A DNA stretch of 64,000 nt from Flavobacterium sharifuzzamanii (GTDB taxonomy: Bacteria; Bacteroidota; Bacteroidia; Flavobacteriales; Flavobacteriaceae): the NCBI RefSeq assembly GCF_003254585.1, contig NZ_QJGZ01000039.1:186001-250000 (forward strand). The letters run 5' to 3'. Shown in pieces: positions 35,002 through 43,690 of the stretch (positions within the stretch are counted from its first letter, which is position 1; each line of letters opens with the position of its first letter). A program made the translations under genes and the position numbers. Below the pieces are notes generated by a model, which worked only from the letters and a program-made list of their open reading frames with translations, was not told the origin of the DNA and made no database searches.

Positions 35002-35811
35002 ATGAAAGCTGTAAACCTCAAATTTAGAATTTTTCTCTTGGCTTCATTATCTTCCTTATTATTTACAAGCTGTAGCAGTAGTGATGGTAATGATAGTTCA
35101 CAAACTTCAAAAGTAAGTGTACGAATGACAGATGCACCGGGTGATTATGATCAGGTAAACGTTGAAGTTTTAGACGTAAAAATTAAAAGCAATTCTGAAA
35201 CTGGCGAAGATGGATGGGTTAGCATAGGAAATATCAAACCTGGAGTATATAATTTATTGGATTTAACTGGTGGTGTAAATATACTTTTAGCAGATAACGA
35301 AGTTCCTTCTGGATATTTAGGTCAAATTCGATTAATTCTTGGAGAACACAATACTGTTGTAAAAGGTGGCGTAACTTATCCTTTAAAAACGCCAAGTGCT
35401 CAACAATCGGGTTTAAAATTAAAAGTCAACCAAACATTGACAGCTGGCGCAACTTATGACTTTTTATTAGATTTTGATGTAGAGCATTCTGTTGTTGTAG
35501 AAGCTGGCAATTCTGGCAACTTTAATTTACATCCTGTAATCAGAGTATCTACAAACGCAACATCTGGAATAATCAAAGGAATTGTAACGCCTTTTACTTT
35601 CCAGTCTTTAGTATCAGTTCAGGTTGGAGACACCACTATTTCAGCTTATACAGATGAGCTAGGAGTATTTCAGCTAAATGGTATTCCTGCAGGAACTTAT
35701 TCCGTAACCATTACACCTGATGCAAGTTCACAATTACCTGCTTTAATTGTTCCTAATGTGGTGGTCGTAAACGGGCAAATCACAAACATGAACACTCTGG
35801 TTTTAAAATAA
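35002..35811 (+). CDS. DUF4382 lipoprotein with a carboxypeptidase-regulatory-like C-domain
   Basis: From the chosen ATG this is 269 residues. The lipoprotein signal peptide ends LLFTSCSSS, followed by a Ser/Asp-rich tether. Residues ~35-175 match DUF4382, with VRMTDAPGDYDQVNVEVLDV, LLDLTGGVNILLADNEVPSG and LKVNQTLTAGATYDFLLDFD. Residues ~190-269 look like a carboxypeptidase-regulatory-like beta sandwich (IIKGIVTPFTFQSLVSVQVGD, LGVFQLNGIPAGTYSVTITP). An upstream ATG at 34951 adds 17 residues that do not fit a signal peptide. It is exported to the envelope and its ligand is unknown. A strong terminator follows. Confidence 0.82.
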   Translation: MKAVNLKFRIFLLASLSSLLFTSCSSSDGNDSSQTSKVSVRMTDAPGDYDQVNVEVLDVKIKSNSETGEDGWVSIGNIKPGVYNLLDLTGGVNILLADNEVPSGYLGQIRLILGEHNTVVKGGVTYPLKTPSAQQSGLKLKVNQTLTAGATYDFLLDFDVEHSVVVEAGNSGNFNLHPVIRVSTNATSGIIKGIVTPFTFQSLVSVQVGDTTISAYTDELGVFQLNGIPAGTYSVTITPDASSQLPALIVPNVVVVNGQITNMNTLVLK

Positions 35812-35828
35812 AAACTCCTTAAAGCATA

Positions 35829-35867
35829 AAAACAGCTATTCTGAAAAGTAGAATAGCTGTTTTTTTA
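35829..35867 (+). terminator. Terminator after the DUF4382 gene
   Basis: A perfect 12-bp stem AACAGCTATTCT (35831-35842) with AGAATAGCTGTT (35850-35861) and a T-run. Confidence 0.9.
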
Positions 35868-35935
35868 CGGTTGTTCATTTAAAGAATTAAAAAATGACTT
35901 CTAAATCTGTGAATATCTTTAATCTGTAAAATATT

Positions 35936-36442
35936 TTAATTCTTATTTTTCCATTCCTCTAAATTCAATACCATATTGAGCGCCGTCCAAGTTTCTCCAT
36001 CTACTTCCCTTAAATATTTTTTATCGGGATTTAAAGTAAACCCAACTTTTTCATAACACTTTTGAGCTTCGATATTAAAATCAAAAACATTCAATTCAAT
36101 ATTTCTTTCTTTTCTGTTTTCAAAAATATATTGCAACAATAAAGTCACCATCTGCTCACCAATTCCTTTTCCTCTTTGGTTTTGATCCATAATCAAGATT
36201 CGTCCTAATTTCGCAAAACCATCATAAAAATAAATCTCACAATGTCCAATAGTATTTCTATTAGAAACATCTGCAACTCTAAAAGCAATTCTATTCTTAT
36301 CAGAAAGAGTTTTATCTATTTGATTTTCTGTTAAAGGAAAAGTAAACTCTGGTCCACCAAATTGCATTAAATCTTTGGCATTTTTGACAGAATCGATCAA
36401 TTCCGAATAATCTTTTTTTTCAAAATTTTCTAGGTATATCAT
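35936..36442 (-). CDS. GNAT-family N-acetyltransferase
   Basis: This 168-residue protein has the GNAT acetyl-CoA motif A with pyrophosphate loop QRGKGIG near residue 107, preceded by the strand LGRILIMD and followed by MVTLLLQYIF. The C-terminal motif B region is NIEAQKCYEKVGFTLNP, characteristic of this fold. It starts 18 bases after the aldo/keto reductase stop, so the two genes are probably one operon. The substrate is unknown. Confidence 0.85.
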   Translation of the reverse strand: MIYLENFEKKDYSELIDSVKNAKDLMQFGGPEFTFPLTENQIDKTLSDKNRIAFRVADVSNRNTIGHCEIYFYDGFAKLGRILIMDQNQRGKGIGEQMVTLLLQYIFENRKERNIELNVFDFNIEAQKCYEKVGFTLNPDKKYLREVDGETWTALNMVLNLEEWKNKN

Positions 36443-36460
36443 TTTTCAGAATAGTATAAA

Positions 36461-37336
36461 TTAAGGCACATCGTCGCCCATACTTTCTGTCCAGATAGCA
36501 AACCAATCTTGATTATCCATTTCCAATTCTACGGCTTTCATTAAAGATTGAATTCTGGCAATGTTTACTGTTCCCGCAATCGGAATTATTTTTGCAGGGT
36601 GTTTTAAAATCCAAGCCAATAATAAAGTGTCAGAACCTAAATGGTATTTTTCTACCAACTCAGAAAATAGTTTTTTCAGACGACGTGTTTTTTTGGTATC
36701 TTCTCTAAAAACAGTTCCAAGCGGATTCCAAGACAACGGACGAATTCCATGCGTCTGCATATAATCTAAACTTCCATCAGTCATTGCTTCATAATGCGTT
36801 GCCGAAAATTGCACTTGATTATAGCTAACTTCTGTTTTACTGCGGATTAATTCGGTTTGAGAGCTCGTAAAATTAGAAAGTCCAAAATCGATAATTTTTC
36901 CTTCTCCTTTTAACTTTTCAACTGCTTCTGCAATTTCGTCAGCCTGCATTAACGGACTCGGTCTGTGAAGTAAAAAAACATCTACATAATCTGTTTTTAA
37001 ATTCTTCAAAGATGTTTCTACAGACTTAATAATATAGTCTTTAGAATAATCATAATGTTTGATTTTGTTTTCAGGGCGTTTTTCAGCAATCATCTGAATT
37101 CCGCACTTAGTAATTAGTTGTAATTTTTCACGATCAATCTTACTTGCGTGAAAGGCTTTTCCAAAATCGGCTTCGGTCGTATACGAACCGTAAATATCCG
37201 CGTGATCAAAAGTCGTAATTTTGTTTTCGATACTTACCTGTATCATGTTTTCCATTTCTTTGGTTGTAAGGTTTTTATCCCAAACTCCCCAATTCATAGT
37301 GCCCGAAATTATAGGCGATAAGACTGTTTTGCTCAT
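36461..37336 (-). CDS. Aldo/keto reductase (YdhF-like)
   Basis: This 291-residue NADPH-dependent oxidoreductase has the AKR catalytic tetrad context: DHADIYGSYTTE (Asp and Tyr), ITKCGI (Lys) and VFLLHRPSPLM (His), plus IIDFGLSNFTSSQ and the C-terminal KIIPIAGTVNIARIQSL that binds the phosphate. Length and motif order resemble the AKR11/YdhF group. Two direct repeats TAATAATTATGC overlap and precede its start codon and could be an operator. It is followed by a GNAT gene at an 18-base gap. Physiological substrate unknown. Confidence 0.88.
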   Translation of the reverse strand: MSKTVLSPIISGTMNWGVWDKNLTTKEMENMIQVSIENKITTFDHADIYGSYTTEADFGKAFHASKIDREKLQLITKCGIQMIAEKRPENKIKHYDYSKDYIIKSVETSLKNLKTDYVDVFLLHRPSPLMQADEIAEAVEKLKGEGKIIDFGLSNFTSSQTELIRSKTEVSYNQVQFSATHYEAMTDGSLDYMQTHGIRPLSWNPLGTVFREDTKKTRRLKKLFSELVEKYHLGSDTLLLAWILKHPAKIIPIAGTVNIARIQSLMKAVELEMDNQDWFAIWTESMGDDVP

Positions 37337-37370
37337 AATAATTATGCGTTATTTTTGGTAATAATTATGC
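37336..37370. promoter_or_regulatory. Paired TAATAATTATGC repeats at the AKR start
   Basis: TAATAATTATGC occurs at 37336-37347 and 37359-37370, 23 bases apart (about two helical turns), just upstream of and overlapping the AKR start codon. Spacing like this suits a dimeric repressor. No regulator is identified. Confidence 0.4.
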
Positions 37371-37548
37371 TTTCATAAAACATAATCATCAAAGTTCTTA
37401 AAAATATAAAAATAGATTCACAATTAGTCCTTAAAATTAGGTCTTTGGTCGAAGTTTTAACCATTCTTTAACATCTTACTTATCAAAAAATATTCAATTT
37501 GCACTCTCAAAAATAAGGCGTAAAAATCAAGGTTTTAAAAATATTTAT

Positions 37549-38553
37549 ATGGAAGAAAATACAACGACTTTAGACATTAGAGCGATAAATGAAAAAATTG
37601 AAAGAGAAAGTGCTTTTATAGACCTTCTTACAATGGAAATGAACAAAGTTATTGTGGGTCAGAAACATATGGTCGAGCGTCTATTGATCGGATTACTTGG
37701 ACAAGGGCATATTTTATTGGAAGGAGTTCCTGGTCTGGCAAAAACTTTAGCCATCAATACGCTTTCTCAAGCGGTTCAGGGTTCTTTCAGCCGTATCCAG
37801 TTTACGCCAGATTTACTGCCTGCCGATGTTATCGGAACCATGATTTACAATATTAAAGCAAACGAGTTCTCAATTAAAAAAGGACCAATTTTCGCCAATT
37901 TCGTACTTGCAGATGAGATTAACCGTGCTCCTGCAAAAGTTCAGTCAGCACTTTTAGAGGCGATGCAAGAGAAACAAGTTACAATTGGTGACTCTACTTT
38001 TAAACTAGATCGTCCGTTCTTGGTATTAGCAACACAAAACCCAGTTGAGCAAGAAGGTACTTATGCACTTCCTGAAGCGCAAGTTGACCGTTTTATGCTA
38101 AAAACTGTTATTGATTATCCAAAAATTGATGAAGAGCGTTTTGTAATTCGTCAAAACTTAAAAGGAACTTTCGAAAAAGTAAATCCAGTAGTTTCTGTTG
38201 ACCAGATTTTACGTGCGCAAGAAGCAGTTCGTGAAGTTTATATGGACGAAAAAATTGAGAAATACATCTTAGATATTATTTTCGCTACACGTTACCCAGA
38301 AAAATACAAATTAGCCGATTTAAAACCGCTTATCAGTTTTGGAGCTTCTCCTCGTGGAAGTATCAACTTGGCTAATGCTGCTAAATGTTATGCTTTCATC
38401 AAGCGTCGTGGATATGTAATTCCAGAAGACGTTCGTGCAGTTGTTCACGATGTATTACGTCACAGAGTTGGAATCACTTACGAAGCAGAAGCAGAAAACA
38501 TTACTTCTGTAGACATTATCAACAAAATCGTTAACGAGATTGAAGTACCTTAA
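37549..38553 (+). CDS. moxR: MoxR-type AAA+ ATPase
   Basis: This 334-residue AAA+ ATPase of the MoxR family heads the bat operon. Visible are Walker A GVPGLAKTLAI (GxxGxAKT) near residue 65, Walker B LADEINRAPAKVQ, sensor 1 LATQNPVEQEGTYALPEAQVDRF and, further on, RGSINLANAAKCYAFIKRRGY for sensor 2. MoxR proteins act as chaperone-like ATPases for VWA-domain partner proteins, here encoded downstream. The 139-base gap before the DUF58 gene carries palindromic repeats. A weak promoter-like TCAATTTG lies upstream; no clear -33 box is seen. Confidence 0.95.
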   Translation: MEENTTTLDIRAINEKIERESAFIDLLTMEMNKVIVGQKHMVERLLIGLLGQGHILLEGVPGLAKTLAINTLSQAVQGSFSRIQFTPDLLPADVIGTMIYNIKANEFSIKKGPIFANFVLADEINRAPAKVQSALLEAMQEKQVTIGDSTFKLDRPFLVLATQNPVEQEGTYALPEAQVDRFMLKTVIDYPKIDEERFVIRQNLKGTFEKVNPVVSVDQILRAQEAVREVYMDEKIEKYILDIIFATRYPEKYKLADLKPLISFGASPRGSINLANAAKCYAFIKRRGYVIPEDVRAVVHDVLRHRVGITYEAEAENITSVDIINKIVNEIEVP

Positions 38554-38564
38554 AAAAAGTGCTC

Positions 38565-38686
38565 AGTGTTCAGATTTTTAGTATTCAGTTCCCTACTAAT
38601 ACTTTTAACTGAACACTAATAAAGACAGAAAGACCTGTTGGAATTTGGACTTGACTGATCACTTTCTAACTGATCACTGAACACTA
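38565..38686. repeat. Inverted/direct repeats between moxR and the DUF58 gene
   Basis: AGTGTTCAG (38565-38573) is inverted at 38609-38617 (CTGAACACT), and ACTGATCACT occurs twice in direct orientation (38654-38663 and 38669-38678). There is no long T-run, so the operon can be read through. Confidence 0.5.
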
Positions 38687-38692
38687 AAAAAA

Positions 38693-39556
38693 ATGGATAC
38701 AAAAGAGCTTTTAAAAAAAGTACGGAAAATAGAAATCAAGACGAAAAGACTGAGTAATCATATCTTTTCGGGAGAATACCACTCTTCATTTAAAGGACGA
38801 GGAATGACGTTTAGCGAGGTGCGTCAATACCAATACGGAGATGATATTCGTAACATCGATTGGAATGTAACCGCACGCTACAACGAAGCTCACGTTAAAG
38901 TATTTGAAGAGGAACGCGAATTAACCATGGTTTTAATGGTTGATATTTCGGGTTCGGAATCTTTTGGTTCTAAAAATCAATTCAAGAAAGACATCGTAAC
39001 CGAAATTGCGGCAACGATGGCTTTTTCGGCTACACAAAATAATGACAAAATTGGTTTAATCTTATTTTCTGATACAGTAGAATTATATATTCCGCCAAAA
39101 AAAGGGCGTTCTCACGTACTTAGAATCATTCGTGAATTGATTGAATTTGAACCAAAAAGCTACAAAACAGATATCGCTCAAGCTTTGAAGTTTTTATCTG
39201 GAACTCAAAAAAAGAAAGCCATCGTTTTTATGATCTCCGATTTTATGTCTGATTCTTACGAGCATACTTTAAAAATTGCTTCTAAAAAACATGATATTAC
39301 TGGAGTTCGTGTTTATGACATGCGCGAAGAAAAAATTCCAAATTTAGGAATGGTTTCTATGCTGGATTCTGAAACAGGAAAAATACAATTGGTTGATACT
39401 AGCTCTAAAGCAGTTCGAATGAATTATGAGAAGCACTATCAGGAGAAATTAAATTACTTCAAAGATACCTTCCGTAAATCTGGAGCAGGAATTGTAAATA
39501 CCAGAGTAGACGAAAATTACGTTACTAAACTATTAGGCTATTTTAAATCACGATAA
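38693..39556 (+). CDS. DUF58-domain protein of the bat operon
   Basis: This 287-residue cytosolic protein contains the DUF58 region at about residues 30-80 (FKGRGMTFSEVRQYQYGDDI, IDWNVTARYNEAHVKVFEEE). It leads into a VWA-like fold with the metal-site motif MVDISGSESFGS. Later it has LILFSDTVELYIPP and KAIVFMISDFMSDSYE. It has no membrane segment. Genes of this type sit between moxR and batA in many bacteria. It probably couples MoxR ATPase to the membrane VWA proteins. The gap to the following gene holds a 14-bp inverted repeat. Confidence 0.9.
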   Translation: MDTKELLKKVRKIEIKTKRLSNHIFSGEYHSSFKGRGMTFSEVRQYQYGDDIRNIDWNVTARYNEAHVKVFEEERELTMVLMVDISGSESFGSKNQFKKDIVTEIAATMAFSATQNNDKIGLILFSDTVELYIPPKKGRSHVLRIIRELIEFEPKSYKTDIAQALKFLSGTQKKKAIVFMISDFMSDSYEHTLKIASKKHDITGVRVYDMREEKIPNLGMVSMLDSETGKIQLVDTSSKAVRMNYEKHYQEKLNYFKDTFRKSGAGIVNTRVDENYVTKLLGYFKSR

Positions 39557-39557
39557 A

Positions 39558-39714
39558 GATTTTTGATTTTTAATAAAATCTTGCAAGCAAAAGAAGAAGT
39601 GAATCAGTTAATATCAATTTCGTTTCGAGTATCAAAACATCAAAAAATAATTCATAAAAATTAAAGATTACAATTTTAGAAAACTATTGACAATCCTTGG
39701 AAAAATCAAAAATC
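39558..39714. repeat. 14-bp inverted repeat between the DUF58 and BatD-like genes
   Basis: GATTTTTGATTTTT (39558-39571) is perfectly inverted at 39701-39714, about 130 bases apart. Low complexity makes chance possible, but it matches the pattern of the other gaps in this operon. Confidence 0.4.
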
Positions 39715-39744
39715 AAAAATCGTTAATCTTCAATCATAAATCAA

Positions 39745-41379
39745 ATGAAATTTAAACTTTATATATTTTTATTGCTTTTTTCTACTATGATTTTTGCCCA
39801 GCAGAAACAAGTAGAAACAAGTATTGATACTACCAAAAATAAGATTGGTGCCGAGTTCAAACTCACGCTTAAAACGGTTGTAACTTCAACAGCTAAAGTT
39901 GAATTTCCGAAACTTAAAAATATTGGTCCGTTAGAAGTTATTCAGTCTTATCCGATTGACACGGTTAAGAAAGACGGTACGTATGAACTTATAAAAAAAT
40001 ATGGTTTAACGCAGTTTGATTCTGGCCGTTATACTATTCCAAGTGTTAAGATTTTAATTGACAAAAAGCCTTTTTACAGCGATTCGATTAAAGTTGAAGT
40101 TGCCAATGTAAAAGTGGACACTTTACAGCAAAAAATGTACGACATTAAAGATATTTCCACTGTTGACGAAGGAATCGGCAATTGGTGGATTTATGTTTTA
40201 ATTGCTTTAGTGATTATCGGAATCGGAACTTTTGTTTATTGGTATGTTAAAAAACGCCAGCTGAAAAAAATCGAAGAGGAAGTTTACAAAACACCTATCG
40301 AAAAAGCGACTAGTTTATTAAACAATCTAGAGCAAAAAGAACTGGTTCAAAAAGGTGAAATTAAAGAATACTATAGTGAATTAACTGATATTGCTCGTAA
40401 CTATATTGAAGAAGCTATTCATATTCCTGCGATGGAAAGCACTACTTCCGAGTTAATTCAAGCAATCAGAATAGCATCGACTCAAAAGAAAATGACGCTT
40501 ACACCTGAAACGGTTGAAAATCTGGAGCGTGTTTTACGTCAGGCCGATTTAGTAAAATTTGCGAAATCGAAACCACTTGATTTTGAAATTACAGATGATA
40601 GAAACAAAATTCAGAAAGTAATTTTAACGCTTGACAATGCTATTCCGACAGAAGTTCCTGAGGATATCGAAGATCAGTTATTAAACGAAGCCCAAAGGCA
40701 AAAACAAATTCAGGCACAGCTTAAAAAACAGCGTAATGCAAGAATTGGTTATGCAGTAGCAGCTATCATACTTTTATTGTTTGCCACGACAACTTTCTTT
40801 ATTGTTACCAAAGGGTTCAATTACGTAAAAGACAATATAATTGGCCACCCTTCTAAAGAATTATTAGAAGGCGAATGGGTAAAAAGTGCCTACGGAAATC
40901 CAGCTGTTCTTATTGAAACTCCAAAGGTTTTAAAAAGAATGGACGCGCAAAAAGTACTTCCTAAAGAAGCAATGGCGCTTATCAAAGAAATGCAACTTTT
41001 TACATACGGAAGTATGATTGACAATTTCTATGTAACGGTTTCAACATCTAAATTTAAACAGCCAACTGATATTGACTTAAACAAAACGCTTGAAGGCACA
41101 CTAAAAATTATTGAAGCTCAGGGCGGACAAAATATTATTGTAAAACAAGAAGATTTTCAAACAAACGAAGGTATTCAGGGAATAAAAGGTTACGGAACAA
41201 TGACTGTTTTGAATCCAGCAACCAAAACGAGTACAAAAGCATATTATGAATTACTGCTTTTCAAACAAGATCAAGGTTTACAGCAAATCATGATTCTGCA
41301 CGAAGAAGGCGATACATATGCCAATGAAATCACGACCCGAATACTAAATTCTGTTGAACTTCAAAGAGCAAACAACTAA
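39745..41379 (+). CDS. BatD-like membrane protein with DUF4381-type region
   Basis: This 544-residue protein has a signal peptide (first ~19 residues) and a BatD-like periplasmic N-domain (~20-120: EFKLTLKTVVTSTAKVEFP, YGLTQFDSGRYTIPSVKI). A first transmembrane helix lies at about residues 148-168 (IYVLIALVIIGIGTFVYWYV), followed by a cytoplasmic helical region (~180-325) and a second transmembrane helix at about 332-352. The C-terminal ~190 residues are a periplasmic domain. It overlaps the batA start by one base (TAATG), so translation is coupled. It probably anchors the VWA/MoxR complex in the membrane. It is an extra BatD-like gene, distinct from batD at 44553. Confidence 0.85.
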   Translation: MKFKLYIFLLLFSTMIFAQQKQVETSIDTTKNKIGAEFKLTLKTVVTSTAKVEFPKLKNIGPLEVIQSYPIDTVKKDGTYELIKKYGLTQFDSGRYTIPSVKILIDKKPFYSDSIKVEVANVKVDTLQQKMYDIKDISTVDEGIGNWWIYVLIALVIIGIGTFVYWYVKKRQLKKIEEEVYKTPIEKATSLLNNLEQKELVQKGEIKEYYSELTDIARNYIEEAIHIPAMESTTSELIQAIRIASTQKKMTLTPETVENLERVLRQADLVKFAKSKPLDFEITDDRNKIQKVILTLDNAIPTEVPEDIEDQLLNEAQRQKQIQAQLKKQRNARIGYAVAAIILLLFATTTFFIVTKGFNYVKDNIIGHPSKELLEGEWVKSAYGNPAVLIETPKVLKRMDAQKVLPKEAMALIKEMQLFTYGSMIDNFYVTVSTSKFKQPTDIDLNKTLEGTLKIIEAQGGQNIIVKQEDFQTNEGIQGIKGYGTMTVLNPATKTSTKAYYELLLFKQDQGLQQIMILHEEGDTYANEITTRILNSVELQRANN

Positions 41380-42380
41380 TGAGCAAGATCACTTTTTTAA
41401 ATCCAGAATTTCTTTGGTTGTTTCTATTAATTCCGATTGCAATAATCTGGTTTTTCTGGAAACGCAACCAGCAATCGGCTACCTTAAAAATGAGTTCGAC
41501 TGCGGGATTCCAAAATAGCGAATCGTTTTGGACAAAATTCAAACCTGCTTTATACGTTTTTAGAATTCTTGCTTTATGTTCTTTAATTATAGCTTTGGCT
41601 CGACCAAGAACAGTAGACATTAGTAACCAGACTAAAACAACAAAAGGAATTGATATTGTAATGGCAATTGACGTTTCTGGATCTATGCTGGCAAAAGATT
41701 TAAAGCCAAACCGTATGGAAGCTTTAAAAAGAGTGGCTGCAGATTTCGTTGGAGAAAGACCAAACGACAGAATTGGTTTGGTTTTATACGCTTCTGAAGC
41801 TTATACTAAAACTCCAGTTACCAGCGATAAAGCCATTATTCTTGAAGCCATAAAAGGAATTAAATATGATACTGTTTTACAAGACGGAACTGGAATTGGT
41901 ATGGGATTGGCAACCGCTGTTAACCGTCTAAAAGACAGTAAAGCAAAAAGCCGTGTTATCATTCTGCTTACTGATGGTGTAAACAATGCTGGATTTATCG
42001 AACCTGAAACTGCAGCTGACATTGCAAAACAATACGGTATAAAAGTATATACAATTGGTCTTGGTACAAACGGAATGGCAGAATCACCATACGCTTATGC
42101 GCCAAACGGAGGTTTCTTATTCAAAATGCAGAAAGTTGAAATCGACGAAAGATTGATGAAGAGTATTGCCCGCAAAACAGACGGAACTTATTTTAGAGCT
42201 ACCAGCAACGATAAATTAGTAGAAATATACAACTCAATCAATAAATTGGAAACCACAGAAATTCAGGAATTGAAATTCTATGATTATGATGAAAAGTACA
42301 GGTTTTTTGTTTTATTTGCTGGCTTTTTATTATTGCTCGAAGTTGGATTAAGAAATACAGTTTATAGAAGCTTCATTTAA
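41379..42380 (+). CDS. batA: BatA VWA protein
   Basis: This 333-residue inner-membrane protein begins with hydrophobic helices (NPEFLWLFLLIPIAIIWFFW, LYVFRILALCSLIIALARP). A VWA domain follows, with the MIDAS motif AIDVSGSMLAKDLKP and later TPVTS and LLTDGVNNAG. The last helix (~residues 303-325) is FFVLFAGFLLLLEVGL. BatA is the aerotolerance-operon VWA subunit and is paired with BatB. The start overlaps the preceding stop (TAATG). The 143-base gap to batB holds a repeat that is also found as a terminator elsewhere in this window. Confidence 0.95.
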   Translation: MSKITFLNPEFLWLFLLIPIAIIWFFWKRNQQSATLKMSSTAGFQNSESFWTKFKPALYVFRILALCSLIIALARPRTVDISNQTKTTKGIDIVMAIDVSGSMLAKDLKPNRMEALKRVAADFVGERPNDRIGLVLYASEAYTKTPVTSDKAIILEAIKGIKYDTVLQDGTGIGMGLATAVNRLKDSKAKSRVIILLTDGVNNAGFIEPETAADIAKQYGIKVYTIGLGTNGMAESPYAYAPNGGFLFKMQKVEIDERLMKSIARKTDGTYFRATSNDKLVEIYNSINKLETTEIQELKFYDYDEKYRFFVLFAGFLLLLEVGLRNTVYRSFI

Positions 42381-42410
42381 TTTTGAAAAAATTAAAAAAT
42401 TAAAAAAATG

Positions 42411-42481
42411 AAATTCCAAATAACAAATTGGAATTTGAAATTTTTAGAATTGGAGTTTAAAACAAGTTTGGAATTTGGAAT
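42411..42481. repeat. AAATTCCAA/TTGGAATTT repeat between batA and batB
   Basis: AAATTCCAA (42411-42419) is inverted at 42428-42436 and further partly matching TTGGAATTT units follow to about 42481. It is of the same family as the terminators at 29622, 29722 and 47126 but lacks a long T-run, so at most it attenuates the operon. Confidence 0.6.
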
Positions 42482-42523
42482 TTATCTCAACAGTCATTTG
42501 AGATTGGAATTTTAAAAATATTT

Positions 42524-43558
42524 ATGGAATTAGACGAAAAAAAATATTTATATCTCTTATTACTTATCCCAATTGTGGTATGTATTTTTCTTTTCAATAT
42601 GTATTGGAAAAGAAGAACACAGCGTGAATTTGGTGATTTGGAAATGGTAAAAAGATTGAGCCCGGAGAAATCGGTTTTTAAACCTGTTTTAAAAATTGTA
42701 GTAATTCTTCTGGCACTTACTTGTTTAATTATTGGTTTGGTAAATCCGAAAATCGGAACCAAAATGGAAACCGTAAAACGAGAAGGTATTGATATTGTTT
42801 TTGCCGTTGACGTTTCTAAAAGTATGCTGGCAGAAGACGTTGTTCCTAGCCGTTTGGAAAAAAGCAAACAGCTCGTTTCTCAGATTATTAATAATTTAGG
42901 AAGCGACAGAATCGGAATCGTAGCTTACGCAGGAAGCGCTTTTCCTGTTTTACCAATTACATCAGATTACAGCGTTGCAAAAATGTTTCTACAAAGTATG
43001 AGTCCAGGAATGGTTTCGTCTCAGGGAACATCTTTGGACGAGGCGATTAAATTGTCTTCGACTTACTTTGATGAAAAAAGCAAAACCAGCAAATTACTAA
43101 TTCTGATTTCTGATGGTGAAGATCATTCTGAAGGTGCAGCTGCGGCGGCAGAAGAAGCCAATAAACTAGGAATGAAAATCATTACAATTGGTGTTGGAAC
43201 AGAAAGAGGAGGAACAATTCCGTTAAAAGAAAATGGTGTTGTAAGAGGCTATCAGAAAGATCAAAACGGAGAAACAGTAATCACCAAATTAAATCAAGAA
43301 GGTTTAAAAACAATTGCAAAAGCAACAAAAGGTGGTTATGTTTACGGCGGAAGCACAAAAGAGGTTTTAGAATATGTAAAAAATGCTTTAAACAATATTC
43401 AGAAAACAGAATTTGAAGCTACGCAAATGGCAGAATTTCAGTCGCAGTTTCAATGGTTTATCGGATTTGCATTTTTATTGCTTTTCCTAGACATTTTCTT
43501 ATTAGAAAGAAAAACAAGCTGGATCAAAGAGTTGGATTTATTTAATGAAAAGAAATAA
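42524..43558 (+). CDS. batB: BatB VWA protein
   Basis: This 344-residue inner-membrane protein resembles BatA in layout. Hydrophobic helices lie at residues 6-25 and ~50-70 (LKIVVILLALTCLIIGLVN), and a VWA domain has MIDAS AVDVSKSMLAEDVVP, then VLPITSDYSV and LISDGEDHSEG. The C-terminal helix is FIGFAFLLLFLDIFLLER. Unlike BatA the central Ser in DVSKS is followed by Lys rather than Gly. The VWA domains face the periplasm. Confidence 0.95.
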   Translation: MELDEKKYLYLLLLIPIVVCIFLFNMYWKRRTQREFGDLEMVKRLSPEKSVFKPVLKIVVILLALTCLIIGLVNPKIGTKMETVKREGIDIVFAVDVSKSMLAEDVVPSRLEKSKQLVSQIINNLGSDRIGIVAYAGSAFPVLPITSDYSVAKMFLQSMSPGMVSSQGTSLDEAIKLSSTYFDEKSKTSKLLILISDGEDHSEGAAAAAEEANKLGMKIITIGVGTERGGTIPLKENGVVRGYQKDQNGETVITKLNQEGLKTIAKATKGGYVYGGSTKEVLEYVKNALNNIQKTEFEATQMAEFQSQFQWFIGFAFLLLFLDIFLLERKTSWIKELDLFNEKK

Positions 43559-43566
43559 AAAAGTTA

Positions 43567-43670
43567 GCCACTAATTGCTCGAATTTACACGAAAAAACAA
43601 ATTGTTTAATTTGTGAAATTCAAAAAGATAATAACAAAATAAATTAGTGCCAATTAGTGAAATTTGTGGC
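43567..43670. repeat. GCCAC...GTGGC inverted repeat between batB and batC
   Basis: GCCACTAATTGCTCGAATTT (from 43567) is imperfectly inverted at 43640-43670 (TTAGTGCCAATTAGTG, then TTTGTGGC). A second arm type is seen alone at 33968. It lies in the batB-batC gap without a long T-run. Confidence 0.55.
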
Positions 43671-43690
43671 AAACAAAAATAAAAACTAGA

